A stretch of DNA of 64,000 bases from contig MU839833.1 in NCBI GenBank assembly GCA_030411725.1, positions 1,426,001 to 1,490,000 of the forward strand, in the 5' to 3' direction. The translations under genes and the position numbers were made by a program. Source of the DNA: Echria macrotheca (lineage: Eukaryota > Ascomycota > Sordariomycetes > Sordariales > Schizotheciaceae). The notes under the pieces are model-generated. The model was not told the origin of the DNA and made no database searches. It saw only the letters and a program-made list of their open reading frames with translations. This document shows, in pieces, positions 44,497 to 53,715 of this stretch. Numbering within the stretch: the stretch's first letter is position 1; each line of letters starts with the position of its first letter.

Positions 44497-45085
44497 CTAA
44501 GCCTTCTCCTTCTCCTCCCCAACCGGCACCAGCTTGCCCACGACAAGATACTTCTCACTAAACCGCTCCTCCCACCCCTTGAGCGCGTCCATCTCCTCAG
44601 CTCCCAAATCCGCCAGCGTGTCCAGCGGCCCGTCCAGGTCCTTGGTCAGCATCTCCTCGTCGAAACTGCCGCACGCCAGCCCGCGCGAGGCGTCCCGGCC
44701 CGCAAAGTTGGCGTACGGACCGCCGGGGCCGTAGAAGTTGCGGCCGCGCGACACGTCGAACACGCGGCCCCTCACCGCCAGGTACACGGGCGCGCCGTCG
44801 ACGCCGTTGTACGGCAGCAGGGTGCGCGGGGTGAACGTGCGGAAGACGACGGCCGGCTCGTCCTTGGGTAGGGTCACCGGCGGTTTCGGCTTGTAGAAGA
44901 CGTAGGCTGTGTAGACCAGGACGCCTACGAGGAGGAAGTTGAGGGGTGTGAGGAGGGCGCTGTTTGTAGAGCATTAGTTAGGATAAAATTCTGTGATGCT
45001 GAGGATCTTGACGATGGCGGCGCGCTCACCCGCTGGCAGCGGGCTTGGCCGCTTCCTGAGCCATCCTGTTCTCGACGTACTCCAT
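44497..45085 (-). CDS. dap1: Dap1/PGRMC-type heme-binding protein (cytochrome b5-like)
   Basis: Two exons (45030-45085 and 44497-44959, intron 70 nt) give 172 residues. The first exon encodes MEYVENRMAQEAAKPAASG. A transmembrane helix (about 20-42, ALLTPLNFLLVGVLVYTAYV) anchors the protein, probably in the ER. The cytochrome b5-like heme/steroid-binding domain runs from 'FRTFTPRTLLPYNG' through 'VYLAVRGRVFDVSRGRNFYG' and 'FAGRDASRGLACGSFD' to the C-terminus. In yeast and animals the family binds heme through tyrosines and supports cytochrome P450 enzymes such as Erg11 in sterol synthesis. The order of motifs and the length match Dap1. Confidence 0.92.
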
Positions 45086-46081
45086 GATGAATTTGCGATT
45101 CGGGGTCGATGGTGGGGGTGGATGGACACCAATCGTCGGCTGGCGAGCTGATTCGGGGCCAGGCACGTGGTAACAGTGCGGAATAAACCGTTCACTCAAC
45201 CGGATACGGACACGGGGATTTCAGAATTCGGCGGCTACGTTGGGACTGTGAGGACACGGCGATAGCGGCAGGTCCGGAGTTGGCTGGCGGTTGGAGCTGA
45301 CAGTTGGGGCTCCGGCTGGTGGTGGGGCGCGGCAGGCCAGATCGCGCGATGCGCACGGGCCAGATATGCGTCCCGCACTGCAGGTTCAGGCCGACAAGGG
45401 TCCAGGGACGGCCCCTCCAGCTCGGCTGCCCCGCAAAGCGTCAGATCAGGGTCCAGCAGCAGATAAACAACCCCTCGGTGTTCCTCGGAGCTGAAGTACG
45501 AAGGCTGTGCTCTGTGACGACGACACTAGCTGCATTTCCTTTCTTTTTTGCCTCTCCACCAGACGCGGAAGCACCTGATGGAGGGGTGACAGGAATTGCC
45601 AAAGTGGGTAATCCAGTATTATCGATTAGGCATGCTTTGCCGATTTTGATGTCTGGGATGGCCGTTCCAACGAGACGAGACACACCTGTTCGACCCTGTG
45701 GCTTGATACCGGCCAACCATCTCGTCCAGAAATCCGCACGAGAGCGCAAAACATGCAGGAGCATCACCGCAGAGCCAAGCACCTCGCACCACCTCGTGGG
45801 ACCGCGTTGCCTTCGATTGGTGTTGCCGTGGATTTGGTGTGGCCGTTTGTCTCAGAGGCCTCTCTGGCCAGGCCAATCCAGCTGAACGGGACCTCCACCT
45901 TGCTGGTGGATATATCGCGCATCCATCTGTATATAAAGTTTAGTGTTTGTCTCCTGTCACCGGCGGGGTAGATACCTACCGAGTGAGAATCAAAAGATCG
46001 TCAAAAATCCCAAGTGTGTTGTCCTCAGACCCTGATCATCCCCGACTTCCCCAGACCCTCATCGTCCCCCCGACTTCAAAC
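45086..46081. promoter_or_regulatory. Divergent intergenic region (Dap1 / small hydrophilic protein)
   Basis: About 1 kb with both promoters. A TATATAAAG word (45928-45936) lies 146 bases before the ATG at 46082 and is a plausible TATA box for that gene. ORFs here have no recognisable similarity. Confidence 0.5.
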
Positions 46082-46663
46082 ATGGATCTCTTCAACAAGC
46101 TCGCCAGCGCCGCCGAGTCGGCCGCCAAGCAAGACAACCAGCAACAGCCCCCACAGCAGCCTCAGCAATCCTCCGCCGACGACCTGCTCGGCAAGCTCGG
46201 CAGCTTCACCGGCGGCGGCGGCGGCAGCAGCAACAGCCAGGACCAGAAACAAGAAGGTGGTAGCAGCCTAGTGGACAAGCTCCACGGTCTCGCCGGCGGA
46301 GGCCCCGAGAGCGAGAAGCGGGAGGATGCTCTCGACAAAGGTACTTACCGTCATTCCATATCCTTGCCGTCCGCAAAGTGTCTGGCCTGGTGGATCGCGA
46401 CAGAACCGGAAAAGCTAAGAGTCTGATGATGATACAAAGGAATCGACTGGGTCCAGGAGACGCTCCTCAAGCAGGGCCCGCAGGATAACGAGAGCGCCGG
46501 CGAGCAGGCCAAGGACCGGCTCATTGCCGAGTCGATTCGCGACCAGTACAAGAAGGCTACTGGGAAGGAGTTCCCTTTGAAGGAAAAGGAGGAGGTCCAG
46601 CAGCAGTCGGCCGGTGGCGGTCTGGGGGGGTTTGGTGATCTCGGCAAGAAGTTTGGGCTGTGA
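46082..46663 (+). CDS. Small hydrophilic fungal protein, function unknown
   Basis: Two exons (46082-46340 and 46440-46663, intron 99 nt) give 160 residues. It starts MDLFNKLASAAESAAKQ, continues with a Gln/Pro- and Gly/Ser-rich linker containing two 'LLGKLGSF' or 'LVDKLHGL' type repeats, and ends with a conserved helical part: 'GGGPESEKREDALDKG', 'IDWVQETLLKQGPQDNESA', 'DRLIAESIRDQYKKATGKEF'. This pattern recurs in small abundant fungal proteins of unknown role, some described as stress- or DNA-damage-responsive; that link is from memory. No signal peptide or membrane segment. The nearby TATA-like word would fit an inducible gene. Confidence 0.8.
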
Positions 46664-48177
46664 TGATGGATATGATGGAGTTGGGGGTCTTTTAGCGAGC
46701 TGGAATAGGGGCTTGCTCGGATGAGGGTTTTCTATCGTTATTATCCTCGCAGAATGGGCTGGGCGGCCAGGTTGAAGATTTGAGTATCGCTCTCGCGGAC
46801 CCCTTCATGGCTCTGGTGCAAATCAACAGCACTGCGAAGTCAAGACCTCTCTTGTGTCCTTTCGATGGATAGAAGATAAAGATATCTAGCCTCGACACGG
46901 TGTTAGGAGCATCAAATCGAGGTACCTAGCTGTTGAGAAATGCCCTTATTAACCAGTGCAATGACTGGGCCATTGAGCCCTATACCCTGTAGAGAAGCCA
47001 CTGCATGTTGTCCGGCACAGCCATCCGCATAAATTATGGCCCTCATGGGCGAGACCGAAACACCACCACCGGGATGCCATGTAAGGTACGCCTACACGCC
47101 ATGGCTTGGTAAAAAAAATCTGCTGCCACAGACAGTCTATCTCTGGATGTCTATTCTCGAGGTTTGTGCTATCTAGTGCTGAATCCAGTGCCTACGATTC
47201 CTCAGCAGGACGGGGATAAAGGCCGGCATCGCACATAGCGACAAACGAGGTCGGGTTGCCGTTGTACTCGCGAATTCCGAGGAATTTGTGAAGCTCACTC
47301 GGGATAGGTATCGTTGTTGTCATCGGCGAGACGGAATGGGAGGAGGCGTCTGACGAACTGGCTATCGAGGACAATCGGCTCCCACACGGAATTCTTCCTG
47401 GTCATGGTCTTCCCGTGGATAAACTGCATCTCGGAAACAGCGTACATGGCCTTTGGGTGGTCGATTCTTTCATCACCCCCCGTCTTCCCACAAAGCTTCC
47501 TGGAGGCCAGAGCTGGCCGAGTCGACTGTCTTTGGTGATAGGCAGCGAGGTCGGTTGTGTTACATCGAGTCGAGCCCGGACGTTTCAATGATGAATGCGC
47601 TCTCGAGACTCGTGTATCCTCGGTCCGTATATATATTGCTACTTGCCTATCCGTTTGAGCTCTCAAAGACAGGACGGAAATGTTTACTCCTGCCACAGAA
47701 TGGTGAGGAGCATCCTCGGACGGCCCAGTCTCCTACTTGAATACAGCACCCAGTTTTGACTCGCCCAAACTGCTCAACGCTAGATCCTTAAACGCGCTAA
47801 CCAGAATACCTAGGTAGTGCTGTTGCAGCGCGTCGAGGATAGCTCCTTGTCGTCTAGTTTACTGCCTTTAAAACAAGGTATGGAATAGTCTATATACCTA
47901 GATACCTAAGGTACCGAGGAGGCCAAATGCTTTCAAGGCTGCGTACCGTTTTTAACACAAGTAACGGTTCGGTTCCCAATAATACATGGAAGCAAAGGGA
48001 TCCAGACTCCAAAGGAAGGGCAGGGCCTTGGTGCCGTTCTCGGGTTTGTGCCTGCCTTGAAAATCAGGGTGGAGGTCTTTAAACTTGGGGCGCGTCTTCA
48101 TTTACAATCCCCCACCACGTAACACTCTTCTGTTCCACAAACCAAACAACCCACGAAACTCAATCTCCATCAACAAC
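46664..48177. other. Start of the accessory island, with a decayed minus-strand ORF
   Basis: 1.5 kb without an intact gene. It carries the possible pseudogene at 47192-47696 and one TACCTAGGTA palindrome (47807-47816). The right end is the leader of the gene at 48178. Confidence 0.5.
47192..47696 (-). pseudogene. Possible frameshifted gene fragment, unidentified
   Basis: Two overlapping minus-strand frames each look coding in part. The upstream frame reads 'AMYAVSEMQFIHGKTMTRK', 'VWEPIVLDSQFVRRLLPFRL' and then stops; the second frame takes over with 'IPIPSELHKFLGIREYNGNP' and ends at 'GLYPRPAEES'. The two join sensibly if the frame shifts near 47310. No start, no domain and no known family was recognised. 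It may be a relic; confidence is low. Confidence 0.3.
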
Positions 48178-49141
48178 ATGGAGAACTCAATTTCCACAAA
48201 CAACAAAATGTCAACAAATATTTCATCATTTTCATCGAAAAAATCAGTCATTGAGCGGTCCAGACGATGGATGAGCAAGCTCGAAGGCGGAGTCGAAAAC
48301 ATGTGCGGAAAAGTCGACGACGCTCGCGAATATCGCAATAACGTAAACGTTATCATTCGCGAAACAGTCGAGAAGCACCGTGGCGAGGTTCATTCGCTTG
48401 ACAGCATAACGTTTATTGTCTACCGTGCTGTCTGGCTGTGGACTGCTAGTAAGTGTCTTCAAGTTGGTTTACTGGCTCCAGTCCAATCGCTAACCTCGGG
48501 TTAAAGACCTTACAGAATTCAACCGCGAGAAGGAGAGGCCTCCGACGGTAACAGATGCTCCGTTCTGTCATGTGGACAACCTCATCCACTACATGACCGC
48601 TCGCTCGAATTCCCTCATGGTGTTGCAAGAATACGTCGAGACCACGTGCAAGCGGCACCTGGAGTCTTTGGCCGCTCTGCAGGCACCCGAGCCACGCGCA
48701 CCGCCGCCGCCAACGCCTGAGCCGTCTCAGCCAGCCAGTCCATCCCAAGCGCCAAAGGACAAGTCAATGCCGGCCAAGCAAGTCAAGTCCGACCATCCTG
48801 ACCGGACGGCCGTCCTCCATGACAAGTTTCCGTTTATTCAGAACGGGTCTCTCCCCTTCGACGAGTTTGTGAAGTTGGAACTCCAGGCCCTCAAGGAGTA
48901 TCTTGACACCGAGAAGGAGCCGTCGTTTGAAGCAGCCACCCACTTGGCCGATGCAATCCTGTCGACTTATCGGGAGGGGCCGAAGCAGGAACTGCTCCAG
49001 CTTGACCTCGCTCTCAGGGACTACTTGGGCGAGAGGTTCTTCAAAGAGTCTTCGTCCAAGGCGCCGTCAGCGCTTTCCAGCTGGGATGAGAAGTCTGAAC
49101 AAAAGTTCAAGATCAAGATCGAGGACACCAGCTCCTGCTAA
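48178..49141 (+). CDS. Unidentified protein, probably lineage-specific
   Basis: Two exons (48178-48448 and 48516-49141, intron 67 nt) give 298 residues. The start MENSISTNNKMSTN is preceded by a second possible ATG in frame at 48085, which reads like leader sequence. The N-terminal third is helical and charged ('VIERSRRWMSKLEGGVENM'), the middle has a Pro-rich linker with repeated Ser/Pro (about 155-185), and the C-terminal half is helical again ('FDEFVKLELQALKEYLDTEK', 'LADAILSTYREGPKQELLQL'). The intron has two in-frame acceptors 9 nt apart (AAAG at 48506 and ACAG at 48515), so two products differing by three residues are possible. No known domain. Confidence 0.6.
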
Positions 49142-50655
49142 ATATTAGGTCCTCTGATTCACGTCCGCAGAGTCATCCCCCACATGACGGGCTTGATGAC
49201 GATGCACAGTACCCCGTACGACGGGTTAGATGGCGATGTACCTTAGAGACACCCCTAGACTACCTAGATACCCCCGTATGACGGGTTAGATGAAACTCTC
49301 CCGCGTGCCGGGTTTGATGGCAATGCACCAAGAGACATACCCTGTACCTTAGTTTGATGGCATTGCTCTATTTAGAACGCTAACCACCTAGGTACGATAG
49401 ATGCAGATAGATGGAAGCTGCCAGGTTGTTTATTGTACTGCAAACAATTTCTGGGGGGATCCAGCCCACAGAGCTGTCCAGTCACGACTGGGCACTTTGG
49501 GGGTGGTGTCATGAGGTTTCGAGGTGACAATAAAGCTCTCGCTTATGTCATCTAAACAACGACACACCATCCCGTCCTTGGGTAAGTCCTCGCCCTTCCG
49601 AATGTCAATACGCCGGTTTTTGTATGACAATTTCCATTGAAGGGTTGAGATGCTGAGTCTGTGACGCGTCGCGCGTGGTTGACGGCTTACAAGCCCGACT
49701 TTGTAAGTGCCATTCCAAGATACAAGCATGGGGTTTGACTGACGCCGCAAACAGAGCCCCAGAGCCGCCGAAGCCAAGCCGTTTTCTCATCTCTTACATG
49801 ATGCGCCCGACCAGCAGACAACTTGGAGGGTCAAGGAACAATTGGGTACACTGAAGGCCAGATATGGCTGTGTCGATGCTGGGCTGCCTGGGAAGATCTC
49901 TTTGCTCAAAGATCGGGCTACCTTCCCCACAACTCTTGGACCCGGTGACAGGCCAATGTTGCCGTCTGCCTGCCGTCTGAGGTATCCATGATTTGACGAA
50001 CACGTTGGATGACGGGTCCTGGCATGGGTCTACCTGTCATGGCGCCTTGTGATCTTCTCCAGGAGGCGAAATATCATGTAGAAATGCGGAGTTTTCAAGA
50101 GAAGGCCTCGACCTACTGTCGGAACCGTCTTGTTCTACTGTGGCGCAGACATAAAACCCTGAGAAATATGACCGTTATCGCGCGGTTTAACAAGACCAGA
50201 CACCACACAACCAAATAATTAAAAATGTCGAGTTGTGGTGACGGAAGTTGGAGAATGATGAGCACCACACTACAGCAGAATGAGACGGTTTCCGCAGCAC
50301 GTCGAGGCCTCCTCTTTTAAATACATGAAGCATCATTCTGGAAATTCAGAACCACACATACATGCCGTGTAAATTGCTCTTGGTCGTTGTAGAAAAAATC
50401 GCCAAAAGCGCGCTTTTATTACCTAGCTTGGCCCCCCAAAAGTAAGGTAGGAGACGCCTGACAGCCCGGAATCTAAGGCTCCCGTCATTACCAAAAGGTT
50501 CCAAACTTGTTGGTGCTGAACCTGTATCTGTGGCAGGGTCTCCACAATCCGCATCGTGGTCTCCCACTGTTCTGCTTTGAATATTTTGGCAGCCATCCCA
50601 CCTTCGCTTCTTTCTTTTCTCATCATCTAGTCACAGAACGACGAAAATCACCAAA
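49142..50655. other. Intergenic with degenerate tandem repeats and weak minus-strand ORFs
   Basis: The left part (49181-49366) is a degenerate repeat array. Minus-strand ORFs at 49430-49777 and 49794-50003 have patchy coding appearance ('HRLSISTLQWKLSYKNRR') but no domain, start or agreed frame, and may be relics. The last 100 bases are the leader of the zinc-knuckle gene. One ACCTAGGTA motif lies at 49386-49394. Confidence 0.45.
49181..49366. repeat. Degenerate repeat array, five copies
   Basis: Units of about 25 bp with consensus GTAYGACGGGTTWGATGGCGATGYAC begin at 49181, 49216, 49276, 49303 and 49344, with irregular spacers of about 8-35 bp that themselves share ACCTTAG and AGAGACA. The array starts 40 bases behind the stop codon of the gene at 48178. 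Confidence 0.7.
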
Positions 50656-52221
50656 ATGCAGCGAAATTCGCGAAACCAAGGCCGCGCAAGCGGTAACAAT
50701 CAAAATTCAAACAACCAATACGATAACAACAACAATAACAACAATATCGACAACCGCGACCAGAATGACTCTGGACGCGGCTCGGGCAGACGTGGTAGGA
50801 CTCGAGGTGGAACGGAAACCCCGTCCACTGACTCCACTCCCTACCCTCCCCCGGGCATTCCTTTTGTCAACAACATCAATTTCCACGGGGATATTCATGG
50901 GCCCTTAATCAGCATGGCAGGCTATGGCTCTCCGAACTCGGAAATGCTTCTGCCTCTTCCTGTGCAACAACTTTCTCCGGTACTCCGGAATGCGTTGTCC
51001 AACTCGCCCCGACCTCATCGGGCTGTCTCGGAAAACTCTTCCGCATCTGACACCCGGTCTGCTCGGTACGCTGCTTCCTCTCAGTCGTCGAACCCTACGG
51101 TGCGCCCGTTCAATCGACGCGAGAGATCACCATTGGCTCAACGCCGTCGGCCTGAGCCGCCGCATAGGGACAACCTCTGTGCAAACTGTTTCAAGCCCGG
51201 ACACCGAGCTATCGAGTGCGTCGCCCCGGACCCGGATGGTTTTGTGACTGGCTGTCCGTTATGCAACCAGCGCCATTTATACGAGGAGTGCCGGTCACGG
51301 AAGAAGACATTCGAGCAAGACTTCGACATTTTGGTCAGAAGTCGCATGAACCACCCCCCGCTGAAAACCACGAGCTTGGACTGGTACACGCTGTGGAACA
51401 AGGCGAATCGACCGCCGATGCAGGTGCTCCCATGGACCGTCGACTTCTCCAAACAGGTAGCGGCTGGCCAGATTGCTGGGTTCAATGCTGCCGAGTTCGA
51501 CCACAGTGCCGCCTGGATGCTGGAGCAAAGAATTTCGGTACTTCCACGGGACCCAAGAGTCGAGGATCAGCGTGCTCTAATCCTCCACCCTCAATTCCAC
51601 CGTCGAGTCGCCCGTGAGCAAGCCAACGTCCGCGCTCGCTCACGCTCGCCTGCCCGTGCCATGGACGTCGACCAGCCTGAAGCTTCTGCTCCAACTCTTA
51701 CCACGGCTCCTGCTGTCCCGGCTCCTGCTGTCCCGGCTCCTGCTCTCCCGGCTCGCGATCAACGCCGGAAAGAGGGAACGCACGATAGCCAGGTGTCAGG
51801 GACTGATGGAGCAGGAAACTACATGTTACAGGGTCTGGGTCTTGAGGGGAATCCTCGGACCGGCCCCAACATGGATATGACGTTGGACACCGGCGTTCCG
51901 CCGGGACCTTCGGCCCGCACGACTCGGGTGTCCTCCAAAGGATTAACCGAAAGCCGTCCTGCGGCTTTAAGGGCGCGCACCGGGAGATTTCGAAGTAACT
52001 TTCCATTATCCAACCGCCGTCTGGATTCACCAAGATTCCGCCTGTACCGAGTCTCTGACCCGGTAATCCAGCCTGCCCAAGCTCCGCCGAGCGAGATTCC
52101 TAGGCCTTGCTCAAACTGTCTCGAGTTTGACGATCCCCAGTGCACACCAACGTGTCCTCATCCGTGTCGCGCTTGTGGAGACTCGCAACATACCTTCATC
52201 GACTGCGCACGCAAGGACTAG
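50656..52221 (+). CDS. Zinc-knuckle (CCHC) protein, lineage-specific
   Basis: Single exon, 521 residues. The N-terminus is Asn-rich (a run of seven Asn near 25) and then RG-rich (GRGSGRRGRTRGG). Residues 175-188 form a CCHC zinc knuckle (CANCFKPGHRAIEC); 200-212 a shorter one (CPLCNQRHLYEEC by spacing C-x2-C-x3-H-x4-C); 504-517 a third full one (CRACGDSQHTFIDC), preceded by CSNC and CTPTC. A 15 bp repeat at 51711-51755 encodes three PAVPA units. Zinc knuckles bind single-stranded RNA or DNA, so nucleic acid binding is inferred. There is no protease or reverse transcriptase nearby, so it is not clearly a retroelement gag. Another knuckle-like motif lies behind the stop in a different frame. 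Confidence 0.75.
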   Translation: MQRNSRNQGRASGNNQNSNNQYDNNNNNNNIDNRDQNDSGRGSGRRGRTRGGTETPSTDSTPYPPPGIPFVNNINFHGDIHGPLISMAGYGSPNSEMLLPLPVQQLSPVLRNALSNSPRPHRAVSENSSASDTRSARYAASSQSSNPTVRPFNRRERSPLAQRRRPEPPHRDNLCANCFKPGHRAIECVAPDPDGFVTGCPLCNQRHLYEECRSRKKTFEQDFDILVRSRMNHPPLKTTSLDWYTLWNKANRPPMQVLPWTVDFSKQVAAGQIAGFNAAEFDHSAAWMLEQRISVLPRDPRVEDQRALILHPQFHRRVAREQANVRARSRSPARAMDVDQPEASAPTLTTAPAVPAPAVPAPALPARDQRRKEGTHDSQVSGTDGAGNYMLQGLGLEGNPRTGPNMDMTLDTGVPPGPSARTTRVSSKGLTESRPAALRARTGRFRSNFPLSNRRLDSPRFRLYRVSDPVIQPAQAPPSEIPRPCSNCLEFDDPQCTPTCPHPCRACGDSQHTFIDCARKD

Positions 52222-52345
52222 ACGTGACGTGCCTCAGCAAGGGTGTTCCATGCCACACCCAAGAAGACTGCGACAGGGCATTTGCTCCCCACGGTCTCGT
52301 CGGAATCGCTGGAGGAAGCTCTAAAAATCGGGATGAAGCGTGATC
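52222..52345 (+). other. Out-of-frame continuation of the zinc-knuckle gene
   Basis: Just behind the stop of the zinc-knuckle protein, the -1 frame (open from 52140) encodes TCLSKGVPCHTQEDCDRAF and ends at a TGA at 52341-52343. The Cys, His and Cys are spaced like positions 1, 9 and 14 of a CCHC knuckle, with the second Cys changed to Lys. It looks like a former or frameshift-accessible C-terminus. Confidence 0.4.
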
Positions 52346-52387
52346 GCAGCTAGGCCGTCATCGAGTGCTAAGCTTGCTTCCATGAAG

Positions 52388-53025
52388 CATACCTTATCCG
52401 AACGGTGATTACCGAAAACAGACGTCTAGCCAGGCCTCTGTGCCCACTTAACCCAAAAAAATAAAAAAAATATATACAGGGAGGGTTGGGTGGGCGGGTG
52501 GCGAAGTCGGACTCTGCACCTCCTCATGGTGCCGCCTGGGAACCTGGACGCTTGCGACCAGAGCCAACGCAGAGACGCAAGCTTCATCGTTGAACTGGTA
52601 AATCAGATCCCCAAGGCTGGCAGCGGCTAACTTTTTCTCTTGCATGATTCGCAACCGACACCTACCGTTCTATGAAGTATACAATGCACTGGGATACACT
52701 GGGAAAGAGAAGGACTGGCTGTACATATACAAACTTCACGTAGCCAGCAAAAATCTCAACGGTGAAACGCTCCGTGCCACCTGATCTGGTGGTCTTTAGG
52801 ATTGGTATCCGAGCTAGAGTGAAGGGTGGAGATAGTGCAAGCCAGGCCCACGGCTAAGGTAAGAACAGCAGCTAGGATGAGGTTTCTGTCGCCAGTTTTA
52901 TGCTCTCTTAGTAGTGGTGGCTACAGCAGTGAGCTGCCTACTCAAGATAAGCCTTCTTATCCGTCTTCCTCCCGTGACCTTTCCGGGACCAGGGCTGTTA
53001 TTGCGAGTTGGAAGCCCGAGCTTCT
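52388..53025. repeat. Direct repeat copy 1 (about 640 bp) with fossil coding sequence
   Basis: It matches 55973-56708 in the same orientation. Shared stretches include GTGGCGAAGTCGGACTCTGC, ACCAGAGCCAACGCAGAGAC, TTCATCGTTGAACTGGTAAA and CTAGAGTGAAGGGTGGAGAT. On its minus strand it can encode a hydrophobic, signal-peptide-like segment (ILAAVLTLAVGLACTISTLH), then TERFTVEIF, then LGDLIYQFNDEACVSALALV, in different frames; copy 2 has the counterparts. Neither copy gives one intact ORF, though introns could join parts. Function unknown. Confidence 0.7.
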
Positions 53026-53715
53026 CATGGTGGAAGTACCGACAGCCGCTCTCCGAGAACTCTGTCTGAGATGTCGAGCCAGATGAAGAGGAGCTGAACG
53101 AATCCGATATCGACATACAACCGCTAGATAGCGGGGCAGGCGACGACGACTGGATTAACGAGCCCTACGGCTGATGTAGCACCCGCTGCAAAGCCGGGAA
53201 TAATCACAAGCTCCCGTATTACGGACTAAGTTCGGAATGTCCGTTGTTTTTGCTGTTTGTTGTGTTGGAAAACCTCCCGGATGCTCCTTCTAGGTTGTCA
53301 GGCACTTTACATTCGGTCCCACCATTGACAATGGTTCCGGTGTGTCGGATCCACACAAAACAACTGCAAGACCCTATCGTCCTGTCGGTCTGTCTGTTTG
53401 CTTTGACTCAGGGGAGAGGACCAGGGCTGCGCAATGGCGAAGACTGGAGCCTTGGGATATCACTTTACGGCGTGCTCTAGGTAGAGAGAGAAGTCCAAGT
53501 CCATCACAGATATGGTATTGGCGTCTAGCTTGCGGTCTATCCACGGCTCAATAAAGAGCTTTTACTGGTACGGAGAGAGGTTTCAGCTGGCGAGAGCTTT
53601 GACCCTGGGTGCATCCACAAAGGCCATCTCATCTCGTCGACCTTTTTTTGCACTTTGGAACCTACCTAGGTACCAAACACACATCACCACACAACACAAT
53701 ACACGATACAAAAAA
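53026..53715. other. Intergenic, with an orphan acidic coding tail
   Basis: At 53070-53174 a plus-strand frame behind a CTGAG acceptor-like site encodes DVEPDEEELNESDIDIQPLD and ends at INEPYG. It looks like the last exon of a lost gene. The palindrome TACCTAGGTA (53663-53672) lies 44 bases before the ATG of the next gene. Confidence 0.4.

Noticed and set aside
50656..52221. Reading the zinc-knuckle gene as a retrotransposon gag
   Set aside because: No protease, reverse transcriptase, integrase or LTRs in the neighbourhood; knuckles alone are not enough.
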